NCBI RefSeq assembly: GCF_000712295.1
Contig: NZ_JMKI01000010.1
Coordinates: forward strand, 1 to 38,891
Origin: Synergistes jonesii
Lineage (GTDB): Bacteria > Synergistota > Synergistia > Synergistales > Synergistaceae
Reading direction: 5' to 3'
Length of the DNA stretch: 38,891 nt
The notes beneath the pieces are model-generated. The model made no database searches. It was not told where the DNA came from and saw only the letters and a list, made by a program, of their open reading frames with translations. Made by a program: the position numbers and the translations under genes. Shown piece by piece: positions 7,099-14,477 of this stretch (positions are counted from its first letter, which is position 1; each line of letters begins with the position of its first letter).

Positions 7099-8352
7099 AT
7101 GTCCGACTACCGTCCGCAGCTTTCAGATATACAAAAGGCGAAGCAGCGCATAAGCGGCGTGGTGGTAAACACGCCCCTTATGCTGAACATCCAGCTCTCC
7201 GAGCGCTACGGGGCCAACGTCTGGCTCAAGCGGGAAGATATGCAGATAGTACGTTCCTACAAGATACGCGGCGCGTACAATAAGATTTCGAGCTTGGCGC
7301 CGGAAGAGCTGGAGAGAGGAGTCGTCTGCGCCTCCGCCGGGAATCACGCCCAGGGCGTCGCCCTTACCTGCAACAAAATGGGAATCAAGGGCACGATATT
7401 CATGCCCAAGCCGACGCCGAAGCAAAAAATCAACCAGGTGAAGATGTTCGGCAAAGACGACATCGAGATAGCGCTCTGCGGCGACACCTACGACGACTGC
7501 TGCGCCGAGGCGCTTTCCTGCTGCGAGAAGAGCGGCGGCGCCTTCATACATCCCTTCGACGACCCGCAGATCATCGAAGGGCAGGCGACGCTGGGGCTCG
7601 ACATATTGAACGAAGCTTTCGGGGATTTCCACTACATACTGCTGCCGATCGGCGGCGGCGGGCTCATGGCCGGCGTGGGGAGCGTATTTAAAAGCCTGAG
7701 CCCGGACACCTGCGTAGTGGGGGTCGAATCTTCCGGCGCTGCGTCGATGAAGGCGGCCTTCGACGCGGGGCATCCCGTCGATCTGGCTGAGATCGACACC
7801 TTTGCCGACGGCATCGCGGTGCGCCGCGCAGGCGACCTGACGTTCGGCATCTGCCGCAATGTGGTGGACCGTCTCGTACAGGTCCCCGAGGGACAGATCT
7901 GCACCACGATACTCGCGCTCTACAACGAAAGCGCGATAGTCGTGGAGCCAGCCGGAGCAGTGTCCGTGGCGGCGCTCGAATATCTTAAGGACGATATACG
8001 CGGTAAAAACGTCGTCTGTGTGATAAGCGGAAGCAATAACGACATCACGCGCATGGAGGAGATAAAAGAGCGCTCCCTGCTGCACGAGGGGCTGAAGCAT
8101 TATTTCATACTGCGCTTCCCGCAGCGGGCCGGCGCGCTGCGCGAGTTCCTCGAAAAGGTGCTCGGCCCGAACGACGATATAACGCACTTCCAGTATTCTA
8201 AGAAAAATTCCCGCGAGCGCGGCCCGGCGGTCGTCGGCATAGAACTTCACCGCGCCGAGGATTTCGCGCCGCTCGTCGAAAGGATGAAGGAACAGAACAT
8301 AGTCTACGAATACCTGAACGACAAGCCGGATCTCTTCCAGTTTTTGATTTAG
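7099..8352 (+). CDS. ilvA: Threonine ammonia-lyase (threonine deaminase), short-regulatory-domain type
   Basis: A 417-residue PLP enzyme. The PLP lysine is K55 in VRSYKIRGAYN, the phosphate-binding glycine loop is GGGGLMAGVG (about residues 188-197), and the C-terminal 90 residues (from FPQRAGALREFL) form a single ACT-like regulatory domain, as in the Bacillus type of IlvA and shorter than the E. coli enzyme. It makes 2-oxobutyrate and ammonia from threonine. It lies 18 kb from the ilvNCBD operon, at the end of the cyuA unit, which leaves open whether it serves isoleucine synthesis, threonine catabolism or both. The regulatory domain favours a biosynthetic, feedback-controlled enzyme. The ATG follows an AAGGTGAT site by several bases, and a terminator follows the gene. 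Confidence 0.95.
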   Translation: MSDYRPQLSDIQKAKQRISGVVVNTPLMLNIQLSERYGANVWLKREDMQIVRSYKIRGAYNKISSLAPEELERGVVCASAGNHAQGVALTCNKMGIKGTIFMPKPTPKQKINQVKMFGKDDIEIALCGDTYDDCCAEALSCCEKSGGAFIHPFDDPQIIEGQATLGLDILNEAFGDFHYILLPIGGGGLMAGVGSVFKSLSPDTCVVGVESSGAASMKAAFDAGHPVDLAEIDTFADGIAVRRAGDLTFGICRNVVDRLVQVPEGQICTTILALYNESAIVVEPAGAVSVAALEYLKDDIRGKNVVCVISGSNNDITRMEEIKERSLLHEGLKHYFILRFPQRAGALREFLEKVLGPNDDITHFQYSKKNSRERGPAVVGIELHRAEDFAPLVERMKEQNIVYEYLNDKPDLFQFLI

Positions 8353-8409
8353 CCTGGAAAATCTGATAGAGCGCTCTTGTGCGCCGCACAGCGCGGCGGT
8401 AACTTCTTT

Positions 8410-8432
8410 CGCCGCGCAAGCGGCGTTTTTTA
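8410..8432 (+). terminator. Intrinsic terminator after ilvA
   Basis: Stem CGCCGC (8410-8415) and GCGGCG (8420-8425) with a four-base GCAA loop, followed by six T. A second GC-rich hairpin precedes it at about 8382-8398. Confidence 0.9.
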
Positions 8433-8455
8433 TTCTATTGCACAACAATTAAAAT

Positions 8456-8484
8456 TTGCACAAAACGTCTTTCAGGCGTATAAT
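8456..8484 (+). promoter_or_regulatory. Promoter of the yedE operon
   Basis: TTGCAC (8456-8461), 17 bases, TATAAT (8479-8484). Transcription would start at about 8491, leaving a leader of about 245 bases before yedE. Confidence 0.8.
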
Positions 8485-8490
8485 TAGTTT

Positions 8491-8736
8491 TATCTTTTCA
8501 AATATTTCCTCAACGGGGGGATGACGGCAGCCATGACGTGATACGTTGCTATGACTCGTGTACCGAGTCCGTCAGCTTTCGCCGTCCCCCCGCGCTCCCT
8601 CTCCTGACAGGGGATTTTTGCTCTTCTTTTTTTCGTGCTGCGCGCGCAGGGCGGCGCTTTACACTGCTGCACACTTGGTTTGTACGCTGAAAATGTGATG
8701 CTGATTCGATACGGAACAACAGGAGGTAAAAATATC
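8491..8736 (+). promoter_or_regulatory. Long structured 5' leader of yedE, candidate cis-regulatory RNA
   Basis: This gene-free stretch folds on paper into a compact multi-branched domain. GGGGG (8515-8519) plus GACGGC (8523-8528) pairs with GCCGTC (8581-8586) plus following C residues, closing two hairpins: ACGT-GAT-ACGT (8536-8546) and GACTCG-TGTAC-CGAGTC (8553-8569). An alternative helix TGACGG (8522-8527) with CCGTCA (8569-8574) excludes the closing stem. Behind the domain a weak hairpin (8596-8613) is followed by five T, and further on there is a T-rich stretch and a CTGCGC/GCGCAG palindrome (8638-8649). I do not recognise a known riboswitch class. The yedE start at 8737 has an AGGAGG site. 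Confidence 0.5.
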
Positions 8737-9819
8737 ATGGACAAAATGCTTATGTCAAAAAACGGCCCCGCGATCGCCGGGGCCGTGCTCGGCGTCATTG
8801 GGGCGCTTCTCGTGAAATTCGGCAACCCGGGCAATATGGGCTTCTGCGTCGCCTGCTTCACGCGCGACATCGCAGGCGCCTTCGGCCTGCACCGCGCCTC
8901 CGTCGTGCAGTATCTGCGCCCGGAGATAGCGGGCTTCATCCTTGGCGCGTTCGCCTCCGCGCTCGCTTTCTCGGAATATAAGCCGCGCGGCGGTTCGTCC
9001 CCGATGATTCGCTTCGCGCTCGGCTTCTTCGCGATGACCGGCGCCCTCGTATTCCTCGGCTGCCCGTGGCGCGCCTACCTTCGCCTCGCCGGCGGCGACC
9101 TCAACGCGGTCGCCGGCATAGCGGGGCTCGTCTGCGGGATAGCCGTCGGGGTGTGGTTCCTCTATGGGGGCTTCAGCCTCGGAGCCTCGCGCCCGACGCC
9201 GAAAGCGGCCGGCTTCGTGATGCCGCTCTTCGCGGCCGCTATCTTGGCTTTCCTTTTTGCGAAGCCTCTGCTCGGCCCTGAAGGCACGGGGCCGATATTC
9301 TTCTCGGAAAAGGGCCCCGGCGCGGCGCACGCGCCGGCGCTCATCTCTCTTTTCGCCGGCCTCGTCGTCGGATGGCTGGCCCAGCGCACGCGCTTCTGCA
9401 CGATCGGCGCCCTGCGCGATCTCATCATGGTAAGGGACACTCATCTCTTCAAGGGCATCGCGGCCTTCATGATTGCCGCCTTCGCGGCGAACCTCGCGCT
9501 CGGGCAGTTCAAGCCGGGGTTTGAGAATCAGCCCGTCGCCCACACGATGCAGCTTTGGAACTTCCTCGGAATGGCGCTTTCCGGCCTCGCCTTCACACTC
9601 GCCGGAGGCTGCCCCGGAAGAATGCTCATAATGTCGGGTGAAGGCGACTCCGACGCCGGCTCCTTCGTGCTCGGCATGCTCGTCGGCGCCGCGTTCGCCC
9701 ACAACTTCTCGTTTGCAAGCTCCGGCGCCGGCATAGGCGCGCACGGAGCGGCGGCCTCGATAATCGGGATCGTTTTCTGCCTGATCGTCGGCTTCGCCTT
9801 CAAAAATAAAATGGCATAG
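8737..9819 (+). CDS. yedE: YedE/YeeE-family membrane transporter (putative selenium or sulfur species)
   Basis: A 360-residue membrane protein with two homologous YeeE/YedE halves, each with the family cysteine motif: GNMGFCVACFTRDIAGAF near residue 28-45 and QRTRFCTIGALRDLIM near 223-238, plus GCPWRAYLRLAGGD and the matching GCPGRMLIMSGEGD. The duplicated GCP-R motif and CxxG-containing half-helices are typical of the YedE subfamily linked to selenium metabolism and of thiosulfate-importing YeeE. The start at 8737 has an AGGAGG site seven to eight bases upstream; a longer open frame reaches into the leader but lacks family sequence. The next gene, 12 bases on, is a TusA-like carrier, the usual partner. 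Transported species (selenium versus thiosulfate) is inferred from family only. Confidence 0.85.
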   Translation: MDKMLMSKNGPAIAGAVLGVIGALLVKFGNPGNMGFCVACFTRDIAGAFGLHRASVVQYLRPEIAGFILGAFASALAFSEYKPRGGSSPMIRFALGFFAMTGALVFLGCPWRAYLRLAGGDLNAVAGIAGLVCGIAVGVWFLYGGFSLGASRPTPKAAGFVMPLFAAAILAFLFAKPLLGPEGTGPIFFSEKGPGAAHAPALISLFAGLVVGWLAQRTRFCTIGALRDLIMVRDTHLFKGIAAFMIAAFAANLALGQFKPGFENQPVAHTMQLWNFLGMALSGLAFTLAGGCPGRMLIMSGEGDSDAGSFVLGMLVGAAFAHNFSFASSGAGIGAHGAAASIIGIVFCLIVGFAFKNKMA

Positions 9820-9831
9820 GGGGCGCTGATC

Positions 9832-10047
9832 ATGGAAAAAAAGAGTGTAGACGCGCGCGGGCTCTCCTGCCCGCAGCCGGTGATAGAGACGAAACGTGCG
9901 CTCGACAGGATGAGCTCCGGCACGGTCGAAATCCTCGTAGACACCGTGACGTCGCGCGAAAACGTGATTCGCTTCGCGTCGAACGCCGGCTGGAAGACAT
10001 CGTGGAAGGAAACGGAAACTGGCTTCGCTGTGACGGCGGAAAAATAA
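9832..10047 (+). CDS. TusA/SirA/YedF-like small sulfur (or selenium) carrier protein
   Basis: A 71-residue protein with the family's DARGLSCPQPV motif, in which Cys13 carries the persulfide (or selenide), and the two-layer alpha-beta pattern that follows. TusA-family proteins pass activated sulfur between cytoplasmic partners; those next to YedE are thought to take the chalcogen from the transporter. The gene lies 12 bases behind yedE with a GGGGGCG site and ends just before a terminator, so the two form a two-gene operon. It lacks the second (DsrE-like) domain of the longer YedF selenium proteins. Confidence 0.88.
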   Translation: MEKKSVDARGLSCPQPVIETKRALDRMSSGTVEILVDTVTSRENVIRFASNAGWKTSWKETETGFAVTAEK

Positions 10048-10054
10048 GGGAAAT

Positions 10055-10093
10055 TAAAAAAACAGCGCTCCGCGAAAGGGGCGCTGTTTTTTT
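10055..10093. terminator. Bidirectional intrinsic terminator
   Basis: Stem AACAGCGC (10061-10068) with GCGCTGTT (10081-10088), flanked by A residues on the left and T residues on the right, so it can stop both the yedE operon and the convergent xdhC operon. Confidence 0.88.
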
Positions 10094-10116
10094 ATCGCTT
10101 CGCTTGAGGAAAATTT

Positions 10117-10920
10117 TTATCTCACTTCCGTTTCTCCGCGCAGCCTGCCGACGTCTGCGCCGTACTTCACGGCGAGTATCTCGGCCATCACGGAGACCGC
10201 TATTTCATTCGGCGTCTCGGCCTTTATCGGCAGCCCTATCGGCTTGAATATCCTGTCTATATGCTCGGCGCTCACGCCGCGTTCGAGCAGCGTCTTGCGC
10301 ACCGTTGCTATCTTCGAGCGCGAGCCTATCATCCCGTAGTACGCGCCGGGCTGCTTATCGGTCGCCGCTACGGCCTCCGCGTCGAGCGTATGTCCGCGCG
10401 TCATGATGACGACGTAGCTGCGCTCGTGGAAGGAGACTCCGTTTTCGTATATCTTGTCTATCGGGCAGACGACGTTGCGCGCCCAGGGAATGTTTTCGTC
10501 GTTCGCGAACTCTTCGCGCTCGTCCCAAACGGTGACGCGGAAGCCTGTGAAGGCGCCGAGCTGAGAGACGGCCTTCCCGACGTGCCCCGCCCCGAAGACC
10601 ACCAGCTCGTCGCAGCGCCCTATCACCTCCATATAGACATCGGCCTCTCCGCCGCAGGCCATGCCGTCCTTTTCGTTAAGGCTCTTGCGCCACATTTGGG
10701 AGATTTGCCCGCCCTTCATCATGCGCAGGGATTCCTGTATCGCCTGATGCTCCAGCAGGCCGCCGCCGATCGTCCCGGCGATAGTGCCGTCGGGGCGCAC
10801 CCACATCGACGCGCCGCGGCTGCGCGGCGTCGAGCCGCTCTCGCTCGTCACCGTGCAGAGAACGCCGTAGCCTCCTGCCTGCACTTCTTCGTTTACCTTG
10901 CTCAAAAGTTCTGCGTCCAT
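10117..10920 (-). CDS. xdhC: XdhC/CoxI-family molybdenum hydroxylase maturation protein
   Basis: A 267-residue protein with the XdhC N-terminal block (ESGSTPRSRGASMWVR near residue 27 and GTIGGGLLEHQAI), the conserved CGG in GMACGGEADVYME, and the Rossmann domain VVFGAGHVGKAV with MTRGHTLDAEA and GMIGSRSKI. XdhC binds molybdenum cofactor, supports its sulfuration and hands it to xanthine-dehydrogenase-type enzymes; a matching three-subunit enzyme lies at 18.3-22 kb. It is the last gene of a minus-strand group behind a Fur-family regulator and a molybdopterin-binding protein (65-base gap). Confidence 0.92.
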   Translation of the reverse strand: MDAELLSKVNEEVQAGGYGVLCTVTSESGSTPRSRGASMWVRPDGTIAGTIGGGLLEHQAIQESLRMMKGGQISQMWRKSLNEKDGMACGGEADVYMEVIGRCDELVVFGAGHVGKAVSQLGAFTGFRVTVWDEREEFANDENIPWARNVVCPIDKIYENGVSFHERSYVVIMTRGHTLDAEAVAATDKQPGAYYGMIGSRSKIATVRKTLLERGVSAEHIDRIFKPIGLPIKAETPNEIAVSVMAEILAVKYGADVGRLRGETEVR

Positions 10921-10985
10921 TCAGTCACTTCCTCATAAATATCAAGAAATTTTTATCGATCCGCGCGCCTCGGATTTGGGGCGGT

Positions 10986-12032
10986 TTAAGAGCCCGCCGC
11001 GAAAGCGCACGCCGGATAATGGCATACGCTGCAGTGCTCGCAGAGGCCGCCGACTCCCCAGCGACGCACGAGGTCGCCGGGCTCGACTCCGGCGAAAATG
11101 AACGGCAGCAGCTTGTCGAGCGCCGTGCGGTCGTCGAAGGCGACGCAGGCCGGCGCGCCTATCACTGCGACATCGCGGCCGTCCAGCGGCGATTTCGCCC
11201 AGCCGAGCATCAGCATCGCGCCCGGCAGCGCCGGCGTCCCCTGGAAGGGTATGCGATAGCAGCGGCTGCGGATCGCTCCCGGCGTTCTGTCGTCCGCGTC
11301 GACGCTCATGCCGCCGGTGCATATCACCGCGTCGGCCCCCTCTTCGAGGAAGGCGGCTATCGCTTCACTTATACGCTCAAGCGAATCCGTGCAGAATCTC
11401 TGACCGAACAGAGAGCCCCCGAGCCGCGCGAGCTTGTCGAGCAGCTTGGGACGGAAGGCGTCTTCGACCTTGTTGTCGACGATCTCCTTGCCTGTCGTGA
11501 CGAGCCCGACCTTCAGCGGCCTGAACGGCAGAATCGCAAAAGGCCTGCTGCCGCGCACGGCGGCGACGGCGCGCTCGACGCGATAGTCCTCCATCACGAG
11601 CGGACGTATCCTGAAACCTGCGACGACCTGCCCTTCGAGCACCGGCCTGTGCGGCGCGAGGGCCGACAGCACCCAGTCGGGGTCCTGATTGACGCGGTTG
11701 ACAGTCTCGGCGAGATACCAGAGCAGGCCGCTCTTCTCGGCGACGAGATTGCAACGTCCCTCGGAAGGCGCGGTAACGCGCAAATTTTCGCCGCAGAGCG
11801 CTTCGCCGAGCGCGCGCGCCGCGTCGTCCTCGTGGACGTCCCCCGGCGACATCTCCATTATCGAAAGATTTTCGCGCCCCATGCCGCGCAGAGTTTCGAG
11901 ATCCGCCTCTGTGACTATCTGCCCTTTTTTGAAGCGCGCCGACTTTTTGTGATTCTTCGCGTCTATCTGCGTTAGGTCGTGCGCGAGAGGCAGCCCTACC
12001 GCTTTCTCAAGCGGGATTGTCGTTATCTTCAC
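10986..12032 (-). CDS. Molybdopterin-binding (MoCF-domain) protein with a C-terminal cysteine tail
   Basis: A 348-residue protein whose second half is a MoeA/MogA-type molybdopterin-binding fold: VGLVTTGKEIVDNKVEDAF, then VICTGGMSVDADDRTPGAIR with the family's GG-D-TP signature, and a GTPALPGAML block. The N-terminal 160 residues resemble a trimmed MoeA lead-in (VGLPLAHDLT, SARFKKGQIVTEADLE). The end carries CEHCSVCHYPAC, four closely spaced Cys that suit a zinc or iron-sulfur site and are not part of MoeA or MogA. The start is GTG at 12032, overlapping the upstream Fur-family stop by four bases (GTGA), so the two are translationally coupled. Likely a specialised molybdenum cofactor step for the XdhC-dependent enzymes; the exact reaction is not known to me. 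Confidence 0.8.
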   Translation of the reverse strand: MKITTIPLEKAVGLPLAHDLTQIDAKNHKKSARFKKGQIVTEADLETLRGMGRENLSIMEMSPGDVHEDDAARALGEALCGENLRVTAPSEGRCNLVAEKSGLLWYLAETVNRVNQDPDWVLSALAPHRPVLEGQVVAGFRIRPLVMEDYRVERAVAAVRGSRPFAILPFRPLKVGLVTTGKEIVDNKVEDAFRPKLLDKLARLGGSLFGQRFCTDSLERISEAIAAFLEEGADAVICTGGMSVDADDRTPGAIRSRCYRIPFQGTPALPGAMLMLGWAKSPLDGRDVAVIGAPACVAFDDRTALDKLLPFIFAGVEPGDLVRRWGVGGLCEHCSVCHYPACAFAAGS

Positions 12033-12478
12033 TTAACTTCCTCGCTTTCGTCGTCTGTCCGGGCGCCCTTAGCGGCGCACTCCGGGCACTGCCCGTAGAC
12101 CACGAACTGCTTGCCCTCGACCTTCATGCCCTCCGGCACGTCGACGCGCGGCATCTTCTGCCCCGTCAGGCAGAACATCCTGCCGCAGGAAAGACATAAA
12201 AAATGCGGATGGTCGCCAGGGCAGCCTTCGGCGTCCTGCTCGTGCGCGCAGAAGCGCCACACTCCGTCGACCCCCTGCACCTGGTGGACGATGCCGGATT
12301 TCTTCAGCGTTTCCAGAGTGCGGTAGAGTGTAACGCGGTCGAGGTGGTCGTCGATCATCGAAAGAATTTCGCTGTGAGAGAGCGGCACGCCCCTTTTGAA
12401 GAGCAGTTCGAGTATGACCCTCCGCTGACGCGTCGTACGAAGCCCGGAGCCGCCCAAAATCTTCTCAACGTTGTTCAA
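12029..12478 (-). CDS. Fur-family metal-dependent regulator
   Basis: About 149 residues beginning LNNVEKILGGSGLRTTRQRR, with the winged helix (TLYRTLETLKKSGIVHQV, recognition helix) and the metal part DHPHFLCLSCGRMFCL with a second CPEC pair near the end; the two CxxC pairs form the structural zinc site. I place the start at TTG 12478, which has GGGGGGAA seven bases before it; a TTG 15 bases upstream is the alternative. Fur, Zur and PerR cannot be told apart here. Unusually, it heads an operon of molybdenum enzyme helpers, which suggests control of that pathway or a broader metal response. Confidence 0.87.
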   Translation of the reverse strand: MNNVEKILGGSGLRTTRQRRVILELLFKRGVPLSHSEILSMIDDHLDRVTLYRTLETLKKSGIVHQVQGVDGVWRFCAHEQDAEGCPGDHPHFLCLSCGRMFCLTGQKMPRVDVPEGMKVEGKQFVVYGQCPECAAKGARTDDESEEVK

Positions 12479-12517
12479 GCAGATTCCCCCCAAATCTATA
12501 TATGAGCCCTCACAGCT

Positions 12518-12557
12518 ATTATATTTTTTAAATGGGAATAACGCAATTGCATTGCAA
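12518..12557 (-). promoter_or_regulatory. Promoter and candidate operator of the fur-like operon
   Basis: Minus-strand TTGCGT (complement of 12541-12546), 17 bases, TATAAT (complement of 12518-12523). Immediately upstream of the -35 box is a perfect 11-base palindrome TTGCATTGCAA (12547-12557), a plausible autoregulatory site; it does not look like a classical Fur box. Confidence 0.6.
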
Positions 12558-12613
12558 ACAAAATTCTGTTACGCTCAGCAGTTATTCATTTATTATCCCG
12601 CTTATAACTCATT

Positions 12614-13351
12614 TTATTTTATCTTTTTGACCGCTTCAAAAAGAAGAGCCTTCCACAGCATATTTTCTTTTTCGAACGCGAAGCGCGTCCCGATGATAGT
12701 CAGAACGCCGAGAAGGTTGCTGCTTTCGTCGAGTATCGCGCAGGAGACGGAACCTGCGCCGGGGTCCATTTCTTCCGTGCTGCAGCAGTAGCCGGTCCTG
12801 CGAATCTCAAACAGGGAATCTGAAAGCTTTTCGGGGTCTGTGATGGTAAAGGGTGTGTATTTTTTCAGGCGCGAGGATAGTACGCCGGCGCGCACAGCCT
12901 CCGGCGCGTAAGCAAGAAGTACGCGCGAGCTGCTCCCAGCATGCAGCGGATAATCTTTGCCGACCCTCGCCGCGATGTATATCGAATTTTTCGGCATTAC
13001 TTTCTGCACGCATATCGACTTCATACCTTCAAGGTAATTGAGCATCACGCACTGGCCGGAATCCTGCGACAGCTGCTTCATCACAGGCGTGACCTGACGC
13101 ACGAGTTCTTCCTTGAGCCGTTCCTCTCTGGTAAAGGGCAGAAGCTTCATGCCGTAACTGTATGTCATTTTGTTCTTTGAAAACGTAAGCCAACCCCTTT
13201 CGGATAATTTTTCAAGCATCGGCTTTATCTGCTCCTCGGTCGTCTTGCAGCGTGCAGCAGCCTCTGTCAGAGTAAGCTCAAGCCTGTACCGGAAAAAGAG
13301 CTCGAACACGGATGACATATAATTAATTTTTGTAGGCAATGATTTATTCAA
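12614..13351 (-). CDS. IclR-family transcription regulator (first of two)
   Basis: A 245-residue protein with an N-terminal winged helix (LTLTEAAARCKTTEEQIKPM) and the IclR ligand domain: LNYLEGMKSICVQKV, LHAGSSSRVLLAYAP and the end block GYCCSTEEMDPGAGSVSCAI. These correspond to the effector pocket of the family, which binds small carboxylates or ring-opening products. It is transcribed away from the aldehyde oxidoreductase genes, whose promoter carries a palindrome it might bind. It resembles the second IclR gene at 22 kb in layout and in the ligand domain, so both may watch related metabolites. Confidence 0.9.
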   Translation of the reverse strand: MNKSLPTKINYMSSVFELFFRYRLELTLTEAAARCKTTEEQIKPMLEKLSERGWLTFSKNKMTYSYGMKLLPFTREERLKEELVRQVTPVMKQLSQDSGQCVMLNYLEGMKSICVQKVMPKNSIYIAARVGKDYPLHAGSSSRVLLAYAPEAVRAGVLSSRLKKYTPFTITDPEKLSDSLFEIRRTGYCCSTEEMDPGAGSVSCAILDESSNLLGVLTIIGTRFAFEKENMLWKALLFEAVKKIK

Positions 13352-13439
13352 ATCCTTTTCCCCTCGCTGATTTCTATCAATATATCATTATAACGTAGCT
13401 TTGTATTTCATGGAGATGTGTGTTTGATCGATATGAAAA

Positions 13440-13630
13440 TCAGCAACCAAAGCTCAGTGTAATATCAGGTGCGCCACCGGCTGCCACGATAGCCCCGTCT
13501 GTTATTGTAAAGTAAAGCCCGCATACATCTCCCAGATCGTTGACATCGCCGATCTTAAACCCATTATAATGCCGGTAATTCTGGCAGCAATGCGGCAACG
13601 TGCTTCTCAATGTTAACTGTGATTTAACGA
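13440..13630 (-). pseudogene. Possible gene remnant, unidentified
   Basis: On the minus strand a start-less open stretch of about 60 codons ends at TGA 13442-13440. Its residues (for example KIGDVNDLGDVCGLYFTITD and AAGGAPDITLSFGC) look protein-like and use GC-richer codons than the AT-rich surroundings. There is no start codon with a binding site and I recognise no family. A chance open frame remains possible. Confidence 0.3.
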
Positions 13631-14130
13631 TTTAAAAAATGGAGGAACAGCAGAAAATATGGCAGACTAGCATGCCTTGGATAATAGGCTCTGCTGTCGC
13701 ACTTGCTGAAATCGTGGACGCGCCGGACAGACACTGGCTTTTTCCTGTATAAATCCAGAGCGCAGGACGTTGCACGTTCCCAAAGAGACATTTATTCAGA
13801 CCTTGCAACTTATCTGTCTCCGCCGCATACAATCGCAGGTTTTCTGCCTGTCATACCCAGTTCGATGCTTAAATTTTATTTTGAATTATATTTGCTAAAA
13901 TATATAGAGACATGTGTCCGAGTTTATATTATCAGTATATTATGCTGATCACTGATATCTATTAAGTAATTTACATGTATATTGATACCTATATCGTTGT
14001 ATTTAGAAAATATTTCTCTAATTTTATATTAAAATATAAATTTTAGCTACTTTTAATGATAATATTATTGTGATTTATTACTGATTACGACGATATCCCC
14101 GCTCGGTTATGTTCGTCAAGAAAATTTTAT

Positions 14131-14191
14131 TTGACAAAATATGGAATATGGGCTATCTTTGTGTTAGGACATTTGTCCCATAATATAACAC
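14131..14191 (+). promoter_or_regulatory. Promoter with downstream palindrome for the AOR operon
   Basis: TTGACA (14131-14136), 17 bases, TATCTT (14154-14159), a strong promoter. Right behind it lies a perfect 12-base palindrome GGACATTTGTCC (14167-14178) nested inside a GTGTTA/TAACAC pair (14161-14166 and 14186-14191). It covers the transcription start, the position of a repressor site, and the IclR gene upstream is an obvious candidate ligand-responsive regulator. Confidence 0.7.
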
Positions 14192-14207
14192 TGAGGGGGC
14201 GGTTGAC

Positions 14208-14477
14208 ATGAGAATTGTTCGAAACAACCGGATGTGTTATGGCTGCAGAGCTTGCCAGCTTATATGTAGTTTTCATCACGTGGGTAAATTTCAGCCGAGC
14301 AAAAGTAGTATTAGGGTTTATCGAGATTATATTGATGGTAATATCACGTGGTCTATTGATTCCACCTGTGATGGTTGTAAAAACGAAAAGGAGCCGCTTT
14401 GTGTGAAATATTGTGTTTATAAGGCCATAGAGCTTCCAGAAGATTATACCCACTCTGTTCAGGAGGCTACAAAATGA
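14208..14477 (+). CDS. Small 2[4Fe-4S] ferredoxin-type subunit of the aldehyde oxidoreductase
   Basis: An 89-residue protein with two four-cysteine clusters: Cys10, 13, 16 and 20 (CYGCRACQLIC) and Cys54, 57, 65 and 69 (CDGCKNEKEPLCVKYC). Such proteins carry electrons between tungsten aldehyde oxidoreductases and ferredoxin or NADH-linked partners. The stop overlaps the start of the AOR gene by four bases (ATGA at 14474-14477), which argues for tight coupling and a two-subunit complex. A GGGGGCGG site precedes the ATG. Confidence 0.88.
   Translation: MRIVRNNRMCYGCRACQLICSFHHVGKFQPSKSSIRVYRDYIDGNITWSIDSTCDGCKNEKEPLCVKYCVYKAIELPEDYTHSVQEATK

Larger units (their letters stand above)
13352..14207. 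other. AT-rich 850-base stretch without an intact gene
   Basis: Base composition drops sharply here and stays lower through the AOR and symporter genes. The part from 13440 to 13630 may be a gene remnant (see separate entry). From about 13870 to 14100 the sequence is very AT-rich with no convincing frame. The last 80 bases hold the promoter of the AOR genes. Confidence 0.6.

Noticed and set aside
7123-8448. A 441-residue minus-strand open frame opposite ilvA
   Set aside because: It is fully antisense to a clear threonine deaminase and shows no family sequence; high GC keeps the complementary frame open.
8515-8591. tRNA gene in the yedE leader
   Set aside because: There is an acceptor-like closing stem, but no T-loop consensus, no anticodon-like seven-base loop and no CCA.
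8755-9744. A 329-residue minus-strand frame opposite yedE
   Set aside because: Very rich in Glu, Arg and Ala, the expected mirror of hydrophobic GC-rich membrane codons; no binding site or family motif.
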